Source: an uncultured Xanthobacter sp. (GTDB lineage Bacteria; Pseudomonadota; Alphaproteobacteria; Rhizobiales; Xanthobacteraceae). Taken from it: 37,164 nt of DNA. Made by a program: the position numbers and the translations under genes. The stretch lies in the NCBI GenBank assembly GCA_937872325.1, contig CALMSN010000146.1, positions 1 through 37,164 of the forward strand, written 5' to 3'. The first letter of the stretch is position 1; the number at the start of each line of letters is the position of its first letter. Positions 28,007 through 35,647 of this stretch are shown in pieces. Below the pieces are notes generated by a model, which made no database searches, had not been told where the DNA came from, and saw nothing but the letters and a program-made list of their open reading frames with translations.

Positions 28007-28297
28007 GGCGGGATTTCTTCGGCGATGGGCGACACTTCATTTAATCCATCGTTTTTATAAAATAAAGGTTGAACTTAGAATTTTAAGTCGCTAGCGTCGG
28101 GATGTGCTGGCGATCTGCCCCTCGGGGGCGTGCCGGTGCCGCCTCGGTAAAACGGGACCGCGTCCTGACCCGCCCCGCAGGGCGCCGCCACTTCGCCCCT
28201 TCCCGCCGCGCATGGCCGTCGCCCCATCGGGCGGCGCCGGCCGCCCGCGCCGGTGCGCAAGCAAGACAAGAATTCGAACGCCGTTTTGGAGCGAGAC
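28007..28297. promoter_or_regulatory. Divergent promoter region, MFS operon / dioxygenase genes
   Basis: The left third (28038-28090) is strikingly AT-rich for this genome and includes TTTTTATAAAATAAA and the motif TTAGAATTT (28075-28083), whose complement AAATTCTAA also occurs at 23124. TTGAAC (28069) with TAGCGT 17 bases on is a possible plus-strand promoter. The right two thirds are GC-rich with hairpins such as CCCC-TCG-GGGG near 28119-28129, and a possible Cys-containing upstream ORF starts at GTG 28104. Confidence 0.5.
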
Positions 28298-28301
28298 ATG
28301 A
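28104..28301 (+). CDS. Possible Cys-rich upstream ORF / leader (tentative)
   Basis: An ORF of 65 codons from GTG 28104 begins MLAICPSGACRCRLGK, with three Cys in the first twelve codons, and its stop overlaps the ATG of the dioxygenase gene (ATGA, 28298-28301). The remaining part is Arg/Pro-rich and does not look like a conserved protein. Cys-rich leader peptides in front of sulfur genes are known in other bacteria, and the overlap would allow translational coupling. GC-rich DNA gives such ORFs by chance, so this is a candidate only. An ATG two bases upstream (28102) opens a different frame. Confidence 0.25.
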   Translation: MLAICPSGACRCRLGKTGPRPDPPRRAPPLRPFPPRMAVAPSGGAGRPRRCASKTRIRTPFWSET

Positions 28302-29260
28302 CTGCTCTGCCGCAAGCTTCTGCCGGGTCCGACATCCAGTCCGCCCGGATCCTGCACATCTCCGAGGATCGCCTCGACAGCGCCCAGGCCAAGATCCTGT
28401 CCATCGCCGACTATCGGGGAGAGCGGGAGACCTTCCACGACGTGGTGGTGGAGCCCTATTCCCCCGTGGTGGGGGCCCACGTGCGCGGCCTCGACTTCGC
28501 CGCCTCCGCGCCGGAGCGCGACGCCGCCCTCGCCCAGTTCCTGCACGACCGGCTGGTGCGTTACGGCTTCCTGTTCTTCGAGCCGGGGGTGGTGCGCGCC
28601 GAGGATTTCGGCCGGCTCGTCGGCCTGTTCGGCCGCGCCCGCTTCGCCGGCACGCCCTTCACCCCCTCCCCCGCCGGGGATCCGAACGTCAACACCATCG
28701 ATTCCTCGGTGAAGAAGACGCGGATGAACCTCATCTGGCACATCGACCAGGCGTTCGTGCCGGAGCCGCCGCGCTTCACCGCGCTGTTCGGCAAGAACGC
28801 GCCGCCGACCGGGGGCGACACGCTGTTCGCCAACGCCACCGCGGCCTACGACCTGATCGACCCGCAGTTCGCGCGCTATCTGGAGACCCTGACCGCGGTC
28901 CACGATGTGGAGACCCAGGGCTTCCTCACCCTCGCCTACCAGGACCCCGCGGCCCTCGCCGCCCAGCGCGCCAAGTATCCGGCCGTCGAGGCACCGGTGA
29001 TCCGCGTGCATCCGGACACCGGGCGCAAGCAGATCTTCGTCAGTGAGCTCTATACCCAGCGCATCCTCGGCGTGCCGCGGACGGTCAGCGACCACCTGCT
29101 GCAGATCCTGTTCGACTACGTGAAGTCGCCGGACGTCCAGACCCGCGTCGGCTGGAAGGAAGGCGCGACGGTGATCTGGGACAACCGCGTGGTCCAGCAT
29201 CGCGGCGTCGCCGACTACGGCGACGGCCTGCGGGTGCTCCATCGCGCCATCGTTCAGTGA
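28298..29260 (+). CDS. TauD/TfdA-family Fe(II)/2-oxoglutarate dioxygenase
   Basis: A 320-residue non-haem iron oxygenase. Taurine dioxygenase and its alkylsulfonate relatives hydroxylate the carbon bearing the sulfonate, releasing sulfite and an aldehyde, with 2-oxoglutarate turned into succinate. The iron ligands are His148 and Asp150 (WHIDQAF) and His301 (VVQHRGVADY); the 2-oxoglutarate-binding Arg316 lies in VLHRAIVQ. The region GGDTLFANATAAYDLID is a family hallmark. ATG 28298 has GGAG eight bases upstream; an in-frame GTG at 28253 would add 15 residues. The first 45 residues before the double-stranded helix core are longer than in TauD. It is the first gene of the plus-strand importer-oxygenase series. 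Whether the substrate is a sulfonate, sulfate ester or phenoxy acid cannot be decided here. Confidence 0.92.
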   Translation: MTALPQASAGSDIQSARILHISEDRLDSAQAKILSIADYRGERETFHDVVVEPYSPVVGAHVRGLDFAASAPERDAALAQFLHDRLVRYGFLFFEPGVVRAEDFGRLVGLFGRARFAGTPFTPSPAGDPNVNTIDSSVKKTRMNLIWHIDQAFVPEPPRFTALFGKNAPPTGGDTLFANATAAYDLIDPQFARYLETLTAVHDVETQGFLTLAYQDPAALAAQRAKYPAVEAPVIRVHPDTGRKQIFVSELYTQRILGVPRTVSDHLLQILFDYVKSPDVQTRVGWKEGATVIWDNRVVQHRGVADYGDGLRVLHRAIVQ

Positions 29261-29336
29261 GGCCCGCGCCAGGCCGAGCCGCGCCAGGCGAGGCCGCGCG
29301 ATCCCGAGTGCCCGACCGCGGGCGGAGAATTGCAAG

Positions 29337-30308
29337 ATGAACAGACGAGAAAGCCTGAAGCTGCTTGCCGGTGCCGCCGCCGCGGCGTCGCTGCTGCCGG
29401 CGGGGCGGGCCTTTGCGGCCGACGCGCCGGTGCGCATCACGCTGCCCTCGCCGGGCAGCGCGGGCTCGGTGTGGCAGCCGCTGGTGTCGAAGCTCGGCCT
29501 CGCCGAGGAGCTGGGGCTCAACCTGGAGTGGATCGTCGCCGATCCGGGCAAGATGCAGACCCAGCTCACCGCCGGCGCGCTGGACGTGGGCGTCTACGGC
29601 TCGGTGGGCCTGTCGAACATCGTCAACAAGGGCAGCGACATCGTGCTGTTCGGCCCGGCGCTGGACAACAACACCCGCTGGGTGGTGCGCGGCGACAGCC
29701 CCTACAAGACGCCCAAGGACCTCGCCGGCAAGACCGTGGCCTCCACCCCGGAGACCAGCGAGACCTATCAGCAGGCCAAGATCGCCGCCTCTCTGGCCGG
29801 CCTTGACTTCAACGACCTGAAGATCGTCTTCGGCGCGCCTTTGGCCAACCTCGCCCTGTTCGAGCGCGGCGACGTGGAGGCGATCCTCACCCTCGAGCCG
29901 ACCGCCACCCGCCTCGTCGCCCGCGGCGCCCGCGACCTCGCCCGGGTGGCGGACGAGTGGGAGCGGGGGACCGGCCTGAAAGGCGCGCCGATCCTGGTCG
30001 GTCTCGCCGCAAGCCGCACCTGGCTCGACGCCAACCGGGAGACCGCCTCCAAGGTCTCAAAGCTGTTCGTGAAGGTGAATTCGGCCATCCGCGAGAATCC
30101 GCGGCTGCTGGTGGACGTCGCCCGCGAGATCGGCATCAAACCGGACGAGACCGAGGCCCTGGCCCTGCTGCCCGGCCGGGCGCGCGAGTCCTATGCCACG
30201 GCGTGGGACGAGGAGGGGTTCAAGGTCATCGACAAGCAGATCGAGGTGGCCGTGAAGCTCGGCCTGCTGAAGCAGGCCCCCGCCGGCAAGATCTACGTGA
30301 AGGTCTAG
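29337..30308 (+). CDS. ABC importer substrate-binding protein, SsuA/NMT1 type (set 1)
   Basis: Periplasmic binding protein of 323 residues for a sulfonate-like ligand. The N-terminus MNRRESLKLLAGAAAAASLL is a Tat-like signal (twin Arg 3-4, hydrophobic stretch, AFA cleavage site near residue 27). The mature part has the family pattern LGLAEELGLNLEWI, TQLTAGALDVGVYGSVGLSN, DLAGKTVASTPETSETYQQA and ANLALFERGDVEAILTLEPT. It is clearly paralogous to the protein at 32141-33163. It lies 76 bases after the dioxygenase gene; two small hairpins (GAGCAC/GTGCTC at 30308-30327, and one just after) separate it from the permease gene, a common arrangement that lets the binding protein be made in excess. Confidence 0.92.
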   Translation: MNRRESLKLLAGAAAAASLLPAGRAFAADAPVRITLPSPGSAGSVWQPLVSKLGLAEELGLNLEWIVADPGKMQTQLTAGALDVGVYGSVGLSNIVNKGSDIVLFGPALDNNTRWVVRGDSPYKTPKDLAGKTVASTPETSETYQQAKIAASLAGLDFNDLKIVFGAPLANLALFERGDVEAILTLEPTATRLVARGARDLARVADEWERGTGLKGAPILVGLAASRTWLDANRETASKVSKLFVKVNSAIRENPRLLVDVAREIGIKPDETEALALLPGRARESYATAWDEEGFKVIDKQIEVAVKLGLLKQAPAGKIYVKV

Positions 30309-30430
30309 AGCACGCGCCACAGTGCTCGCCGCGCAAGCTCGGCGGGCCACGCGTTCTCCATCAGTCATCCAGCCGCGGCGGGTCGGCCGCCGCCGGCCTG
30401 CCGCGAAGCGGCACATGCGGAAGAGGAACG

Positions 30431-31273
30431 ATGTCAGTCGTGGAAAAAGCCGACACCGCCCGCGCCCAGGTGAGGGCACGGCGCCCCGCTGTCCGGTGGG
30501 GGCCGGCGCTGCGGGCCGCCGCGGGCGAGGCGGTGCCCTTCGTCGCCTCCTTCGTGCTGCTCGCAGCGTCGTGGGAGGCGATGGCGCTCTGGCTGCGCTC
30601 GCCGCTGGTGCCGGACCTCTCGGCCATCCTGCGCGAGTTCGTGACGATCTGCGAGAGCGGCAAGGCGTTCCGCGAGATCTGGGTCACCTTCTACCGCATG
30701 GGGCTGGGCTTCCTTCTGGCGGTGGCGCTGTCGTTTCCCATCGGCATCGCCTCGGCGGTGTCGCGCAAGGCGGAGCGGTTCTTCGAGCCGGGGGTCATTC
30801 TGGGCCTCACGGTGCCGGGGCTGGTGTGGGCGCTGCTGTGCGTCATCTGGTTCGGGGTCTCCATCGCCTCCCCGGTCATCGCGGTGGCGCTGGGGGTCCT
30901 GCCCTCCATGATCATCACGGTGCAGCAGAGCGTGCGCTCCCTCTCCTCGGACATCGTCGAGATGACCCGGGTGTTCCGGCTGAAGCGCATCACGGTGCTG
31001 CGGCGGATCTGGATCCCCCTGCTCTACGCCTCGACCATCTCCGGCGCGCGGGTGGGCTTTTCCATCGCCTGGAAGGTGATCGTGCTGGTGGAGATCTTCG
31101 GCATGTCCAACGGGGTGGGCTACCAGCTCAATTCCCAGTTCAGCCTGCAGAGCGTGGAAGGCGTCATCGCCTGGACCCTGGCCTTCTGGCTCGCGATGAT
31201 GGCGGTGGAATACCTGGTGTTCCGGCCGATCGAGACCAGCGCCAACCACTGGAAGAAGTCGGCCTATGAGTAG
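30431..31273 (+). CDS. ABC importer permease, SsuC/TauC type (set 1)
   Basis: Inner-membrane permease of 280 residues of the nitrate/sulfonate/taurine importer family. About six hydrophobic segments are visible, the first being VPFVASFVLLAASWEAMALW. The ATPase-contact loop lies around DIVEMTRVFRLKRITVLRRI, and the family end motif NGVGYQLNSQFSLQSVEGVI is present. The ATG at 30431 has AGAGGA just before it; the in-frame upstream extension is shadow sequence from the previous gene. Its last codons overlap the ATPase gene by eight bases. The membrane core GLTVPGLVWALLCVIWFG is identical in the second permease (33160-34020), which shows recent duplication or strong selection. Confidence 0.94.
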   Translation: MSVVEKADTARAQVRARRPAVRWGPALRAAAGEAVPFVASFVLLAASWEAMALWLRSPLVPDLSAILREFVTICESGKAFREIWVTFYRMGLGFLLAVALSFPIGIASAVSRKAERFFEPGVILGLTVPGLVWALLCVIWFGVSIASPVIAVALGVLPSMIITVQQSVRSLSSDIVEMTRVFRLKRITVLRRIWIPLLYASTISGARVGFSIAWKVIVLVEIFGMSNGVGYQLNSQFSLQSVEGVIAWTLAFWLAMMAVEYLVFRPIETSANHWKKSAYE

Positions 31274-32024
31274 CCACATCGTCATCGAGGGCCTGGGCAA
31301 GGCCTTCGCCCCCCGCGGCGGGCGGCGCCCGGCGGTGATCTTCGACGGGCTCGACATGCGCATCGAGGCCGGCCAGCTGGTGGCGCTCGTGGGCCCTTCG
31401 GGCTGCGGCAAGTCCACGCTCCTCAACCTCATCGCCGGGCTCGACGCGCCGGATGCGGGGGCGATCCGCTTCGATGGCCGCGCCCGCGACAGCCGCCTCG
31501 CCATGGTGTTCCAGCAGCCGCGGCTGGTGGACTGGCTAACGGCGGAGGAGAACATCGCCCTCGCCTTCGAGCGCGAGGGCACCCGCCCGCCCGGCGACGC
31601 CCGCGAGACGGTGCGCGCCCTGCTGCGCAAGGTGGGCCTCACCGAGCATTCCGGCGCCTATCCGCAGTTCCTTTCCGGCGGCCAGCGCCAGCGGGTGGCC
31701 ATCGCCCGCGCCTTCGCCGTGGACCCCGACATCCTGCTGCTGGACGAGCCCTTCAGCGCGCTGGACGAGCTCACCGCCCGCCGCCTGCGCCTGCTGCTGC
31801 AAAGCCTGTGGGGCGAGGCGGACGGCCCGCGGCCCACCGGCGTGCTCGTCACCCACAACATGCTGGAGGCGGCTCTGCTGGCCGATCGCATCTTCGTGCT
31901 GAACGGTCACCCCGGACACTTCGCGGCGGTGATGGACATCGACATTCCCCATCCGCGCGATCCCGAGGACCCGGCGCTGTTCGCCATCCACCGGGAGGTG
32001 CTGCACGCGCTCGGCGAGGCCTGA
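31266..32024 (+). CDS. ABC importer ATPase, SsuB/TauB type (set 1)
   Basis: Cytosolic ATPase of 252 residues that powers the set 1 importer. All motifs are present: Walker A GPSGCGKST (43-51), Q-loop VFQQPRLVDW (81-90), signature LSGGQ (136-140), Walker B ILLLDE (156-161) followed by the D-loop SALD, and the H-loop THNMLEA. The TauB/SsuB-type end mentions HPGHFAAVMDIDIPHPRDPE. The start ATG 31266 overlaps the permease stop, so the two are translationally coupled. A hairpin (32064-32083) lies in the 116-base gap before set 2. Confidence 0.95.
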   Translation: MSSHIVIEGLGKAFAPRGGRRPAVIFDGLDMRIEAGQLVALVGPSGCGKSTLLNLIAGLDAPDAGAIRFDGRARDSRLAMVFQQPRLVDWLTAEENIALAFEREGTRPPGDARETVRALLRKVGLTEHSGAYPQFLSGGQRQRVAIARAFAVDPDILLLDEPFSALDELTARRLRLLLQSLWGEADGPRPTGVLVTHNMLEAALLADRIFVLNGHPGHFAAVMDIDIPHPRDPEDPALFAIHREVLHALGEA

Positions 32025-32063
32025 GCGCGGCCGCACCAGCCATCGCAATCCCGAGACACATGC

Positions 32064-32083
32064 CCGGCCGGGCCCCCGGCCGG
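32064..32083 (+). terminator. GC-rich hairpin between the two importer sets
   Basis: CCGGCCGGG (32064-32072) faces CCCGGCCGG (32075-32083), a nine-base perfect inverted repeat with two bases between, so a real loop would use a shorter stem. No T-tract follows. It may weaken read-through from set 1 into set 2 or protect the mRNA of set 1. Confidence 0.4.
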
Positions 32084-32140
32084 ACGGACAGACGCGGCCG
32101 CAGCCCGACGGCCGCAGCCCCCGAGCCGAGGACGAAGCTG

Positions 32141-33163
32141 ATGCCCCATGACGGACTGAAACGACGCACCTTCATCCAGGCCGGCCTTGCCACGGTCGGC
32201 CTCGCCGCCACCGGCGTCGCCGGGCTGGGCGGCCCGGCCGGAGCCCAGACGCCGAAGCCGTTCCCCATCAACCTGATGGCGCCGAACAAGGGCAGCACCT
32301 CGGCGATCTACCCGGCGCTGATGACGCCGGACCTGGTGGACCTCTCCGGCCTCGACATCTCCTGGGTGGGCACCGCCCCCGGACAGATGCAGGTGCAACT
32401 GCTCTCCGGCGCGCTCAACGTGGGCGGCTACGGCGCGCTGGGCGTGGCCGAGGCGCAGTCCAAGGGCGCGGACGTGATCTTGTTCGCGCCGCTCAGCCTC
32501 AATCACGGCAGCTTCATCGTCCCGGCCGGCAGCCCGGCGCGCAAGCTGGAGGACCTGAAGGGCAAGCGCATCGCCACCGTGCCGGTAAATACCGACACCT
32601 TCCGCCAGGCGGAGGTGGCGGCCGCCCTCTACGGCCTGAACCTGCGCAAGGACTTCCAGGTGAGCCACAGTCCCGGCCTCGCCAGCCTGGCGCTGTTCGA
32701 GCGCGGCGATGTGGATGCCATCCTCGCCATTGAGCCCAATTCCACCCGCCTCATCGCCCGCGGGGCGCGGGAGATCGCCCGGGTGGAAGACCTGTGGAAC
32801 GCCGCCACCGGCAACAAGGAGCCGCTGTTCCTGGTGGGCTGGGCGGCGCGCAAGTCGTGGATCGACGCCAATCCGCAGGTCGCCGCCAAGGTCGCGAAGG
32901 CCTACCTGCAGATCAACCGCGTGGTGCGCAACGACCCCTCCATCCTCAAGCGGCCGGAGCTCTACACCGCCCTCGGCCTGCGCGAGGACGAGACCGACGC
33001 CATCGCCCTGCTGCCGGAGCGCATCGCGCGGGTGACGCCGGTGGAGTGGAACCAGGGGGTGTTCGACAATATCGGCCAGCAGATCGACCTGGCGCTGAAG
33101 TTCGGCACCCTGGAAGCCCGTCCGGCCCAGCCGCTCTTTACCGTGCTTCCGGGCGCATCATGA
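32141..33163 (+). CDS. ABC importer substrate-binding protein, SsuA/NMT1 type (set 2)
   Basis: Second periplasmic binding protein, 340 residues. The signal is a clearer Tat type: KRRTFIQAGLATVGLAATGV with cleavage near residue 35 (PAGAQ). The mature part matches set 1 in order: QMQVQLLSGALNVGGYGALG, DLKGKRIATVPVNTDTFRQA and ASLALFERGDVDAILAIEPN. The ligand-contacting stretch (PNKGSTSAIYPALM versus PGSAGSVWQPLVSK in set 1) differs, which suggests related but not identical ligands. ATG 32141 is preceded by GAGGA. The stop overlaps the permease ATG (ATGA at 33160-33163). Confidence 0.93.
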   Translation: MPHDGLKRRTFIQAGLATVGLAATGVAGLGGPAGAQTPKPFPINLMAPNKGSTSAIYPALMTPDLVDLSGLDISWVGTAPGQMQVQLLSGALNVGGYGALGVAEAQSKGADVILFAPLSLNHGSFIVPAGSPARKLEDLKGKRIATVPVNTDTFRQAEVAAALYGLNLRKDFQVSHSPGLASLALFERGDVDAILAIEPNSTRLIARGAREIARVEDLWNAATGNKEPLFLVGWAARKSWIDANPQVAAKVAKAYLQINRVVRNDPSILKRPELYTALGLREDETDAIALLPERIARVTPVEWNQGVFDNIGQQIDLALKFGTLEARPAQPLFTVLPGAS

Positions 33164-34020
33164 GCCCGGAGGCGTCCTCCGCCGGCCGCCTCGTGCCCGG
33201 CGCGGTGCACGAGGCGCCGCAGGCGATCCGCGCCCGCACCGCAGGCTGGCGGATCGCGGCGGGCCGCCTCGCGCCCGTCGTGCTGCCCCTGCTGCTGCTC
33301 GGCCTTGTGGCCGGCGGCTGGGAGGCGATGGCGGTGGCGCTGCATTCCCCGCTGGTGCCGCACCTGCCGGAGATCGGCAAGGAGCTGGGGCGCGTCTTCA
33401 AGGGCGGTCGGTTCTTCGGCGAGATGGCGGTGACGCTGCTGCGGGTGGGTGCGGGCTTCGCCATCGCCTTCGTCGCAGCGGTTGCGGCCGGCATCGCCAT
33501 GGGCCGGCAGAAGGCGGTGGCGCACTTCCTGGAGCCGGCGATCATCGTCGGCCTCACCGTGCCGGGTCTGGTGTGGGCGCTCCTGTGCGTCATCTGGTTC
33601 GGCATCGGGCTCACCGGCGCGGCGGTGGCGGTGGCGCTCTCCATCGCCCCGGCGCTGCTGCTCAACATCCTGCAGGGCGTGCGCGCGGTGGATGCCGAGC
33701 TGCTGGAGGTGGCCGCCATGCTGCGCCTGCCCCTGCGCAAGCGCCTCACCTGCCTGTGGCTGCCCAGCCTGATGCCCACCCTGCTGGGCGGGGCGCGGCT
33801 GGGGCTCTCGCTGGCCTGGAAGGTTGTGGTGCTGGTGGAGCTGTTCGGCCTGTCGAGCGGCATCGGCTACCAGCTCAACAGCGAGTTCGGCGCCCAGAAC
33901 GTGGCCGGCGTCATCGCCTGGACGCTGGGCTTCGCGGCGGTGATGGCGGTGATCGAATATGGCGTGCTCGCCCAGCTGGAGCATCACCTGATGCGCTGGC
34001 GGCGCACGGCGCAGGTGTGA
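33160..34020 (+). CDS. ABC importer permease, SsuC/TauC type (set 2)
   Basis: Permease of 286 residues, a paralogue of the set 1 permease. It has an Ala/Arg-rich N-terminal tail of about 35 residues, then VVLPLLLLGLVAGGWEAMAV, the shared membrane core GLTVPGLVWALLCVIWFG, the ATPase-contact loop VDAELLEVAAMLRLPLRKRL, and SGIGYQLNSEFGAQNVAGVI near the end. The ATG at 33160 overlaps the stop of the binding-protein gene (ATGA), and the ATPase gene follows after eight bases, so set 2 is one tightly coupled operon. Confidence 0.94.
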   Translation: MSPEASSAGRLVPGAVHEAPQAIRARTAGWRIAAGRLAPVVLPLLLLGLVAGGWEAMAVALHSPLVPHLPEIGKELGRVFKGGRFFGEMAVTLLRVGAGFAIAFVAAVAAGIAMGRQKAVAHFLEPAIIVGLTVPGLVWALLCVIWFGIGLTGAAVAVALSIAPALLLNILQGVRAVDAELLEVAAMLRLPLRKRLTCLWLPSLMPTLLGGARLGLSLAWKVVVLVELFGLSSGIGYQLNSEFGAQNVAGVIAWTLGFAAVMAVIEYGVLAQLEHHLMRWRRTAQV

Positions 34021-34028
34021 GGACGGCC

Positions 34029-34847
34029 ATGAGCGACGCGCGCGGCCTGCCGCTCCACATCTCCCGGCTGGACAAGCACTATGCCGGCAAGGCCGGCCCC
34101 CGAACGGTGCTGCGCGGCATCGACCTGGACGTGGAGGCAGGCGCCTTCGTCACCCTCATCGGTCCCTCGGGGTGCGGCAAGTCCACGGTCCTGCGCCTGG
34201 TGGCGGGGCTCGACCGCGACTATGCCGGCACCATCCGCGTGGGCGGCGCCCCGATCCACGGGCCGGACCTCGCGCGCGGCATGCTGTTCCAGGAGCACCG
34301 CCTGTTCCCGTGGCTCACGGTGCGCCAGAACGTGGCGCTGGGCGCGTTTCATTCCGGCCGGACGCCGGCGGCGCTTGATGCCCATGTGGGCGCGCTGCTG
34401 GAGCGGGTGGGCCTCGGCCACGCCGCCGACCTGTTCCCGAGCCAGCTTTCCGGCGGCATGGCGCAGCGCGCCTCCATCGCCCGCACCCTCGCCGGCGACC
34501 CGCGCCTGCTGCTGCTCGACGAGCCGTTCAGCGCCCTGGACGCCTTCAACCGCCTCGCCCTGCAGCTGGAGCTGGAGCGGCTGTGGCAGCGCACCGGCAT
34601 CACCATGATCCTGGTGAGCCACGACATCGAGGAAGCCGCCTACCTGTCCGACCGCATCGTAGTGCTGGAGGCCGATCCCGGCCGCATCCGCACCGTGGTG
34701 GACAACCCGCTGCCGCGGCCGCGCGACCGCCTGTCGCCGGCCTTCAACGCCATCAAGGCGCGCCTGTTCGACGCGCTCCACGTCGCCACCGGCACCCCGC
34801 ACGCCGGTGGCGCAGATCCCGCGACCATTGCCGAGGAGGCATTGTGA
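34029..34847 (+). CDS. ABC importer ATPase, SsuB/TauB type (set 2)
   Basis: ATPase of 272 residues for the set 2 importer. Walker A GPSGCGKST (45-53), Q-loop LFQEHRLFPWL (86-96), signature LSGGM (140-144, Met replacing the usual Gln, a variant seen in this subfamily), Walker B LLLLDE (160-165), D-loop SALD, and H-loop SHDIEEAAYLSD. The C-terminal VVDNPLPRPRDRLSPAFNAI is typical of sulfonate/nitrate importer ATPases. Starts at ATG 34029, eight bases after the permease stop; its stop overlaps the aldolase ATG at 34847. Confidence 0.95.
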   Translation: MSDARGLPLHISRLDKHYAGKAGPRTVLRGIDLDVEAGAFVTLIGPSGCGKSTVLRLVAGLDRDYAGTIRVGGAPIHGPDLARGMLFQEHRLFPWLTVRQNVALGAFHSGRTPAALDAHVGALLERVGLGHAADLFPSQLSGGMAQRASIARTLAGDPRLLLLDEPFSALDAFNRLALQLELERLWQRTGITMILVSHDIEEAAYLSDRIVVLEADPGRIRTVVDNPLPRPRDRLSPAFNAIKARLFDALHVATGTPHAGGADPATIAEEAL

Positions 34848-35629
34848 TGACCCGATCCGTCGAAGCCCTGAAGACCCCCTCCATCCGCGACCAGGTGAGC
34901 GCCGAGGAGTGGCAGGCGCGGCTCGATCTCGCCGCCTGCTACCGGCTGGTCGCGCGCTGGGGGTGGACCGACCACATCTACACCCACTTCTCCGCCCGCG
35001 TGCCGGGGCGGGAGGAGCATTTCCTCATCAACGCCTTCGGCCTCACCTTCGGCGAGGTGACGGCCTCCAACCTGGTGAAGGTGGACCTTGCCGGCACCGT
35101 GCTGCTGGACGCCACCGGCCGCGGCCACAACCAGGCCGGCTACGTCATCCACAGCGCGGTCCATGCCGCCCGGCCGGACCTGACGGCGGTGCTGCACACC
35201 CACACCACCACCGGGGCGGCGGTCTCCGCCCAGCGCGACGGGCTGCTGATGATCTCCCAGCACGCGGCCCGCTATTACGGCCGCGTCGCCTATCACGACT
35301 ACGAGGGCTTCGCGCTGAACCTCGACGAGCAGCAGCGCCTGGTGCGCGACCTCGGCGACAGGCGGGTGATGATCCTGCGCAACCACGGCCTGCTGGCCGC
35401 GGGGCGCAGCGTGGGCGAGGCGCTGCAGGAACTCTATTTCCTGGAGCGCGCCTGCGCCATCCAGATCGCGGCGCAGGCCGGCGGCGCGCCCCTGGTGGTG
35501 CCGGACGAGGCCGCCCTGCAGCAGGCCTCGGACACCTACGAGCGCAACTCCGGCGGCCGCTACACCACCCGCAACTGGGAGGCGTTCGTCCGCGAGCTCG
35601 ACGCCGTCGACACCTCCTACCGCCAGTAG
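34847..35629 (+). CDS. Class II aldolase / adducin-family protein
   Basis: A 260-residue zinc-dependent aldolase-fold protein. Expected metal ligands are His117 and His119 (VLHTHTTTGAAV) and His180 (LRNHGLLAAG). The N-terminal part shows WTDHIYTHFSARVPG and INAFGLTFGEVTASNLVKVD. Known relatives split phosphorylated sugars (fuculose-1-P, rhamnulose-1-P, methylthioribulose-1-P) or act as decarboxylases or epimerases, but this adducin-like branch is mostly uncharacterised. It is coupled to the importer ATPase gene (stop and start share one base), with GAGGAGG upstream; GTG 34844 is a possible alternative start. The monooxygenase gene follows after 18 bases. Its role is probably in handling the carbon part after C-S bond cleavage. 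Confidence 0.88.
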   Translation: MTRSVEALKTPSIRDQVSAEEWQARLDLAACYRLVARWGWTDHIYTHFSARVPGREEHFLINAFGLTFGEVTASNLVKVDLAGTVLLDATGRGHNQAGYVIHSAVHAARPDLTAVLHTHTTTGAAVSAQRDGLLMISQHAARYYGRVAYHDYEGFALNLDEQQRLVRDLGDRRVMILRNHGLLAAGRSVGEALQELYFLERACAIQIAAQAGGAPLVVPDEAALQQASDTYERNSGGRYTTRNWEAFVRELDAVDTSYRQ

Positions 35630-35647
35630 CGCAAAGGACCGGGGACC

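Noticed and set aside
29957..30430. Long N-terminal extension of the set 1 permease ORF
   Set aside because: It overlaps the end of the binding-protein gene in another frame; the good ribosome binding site and family similarity begin at ATG 30431.
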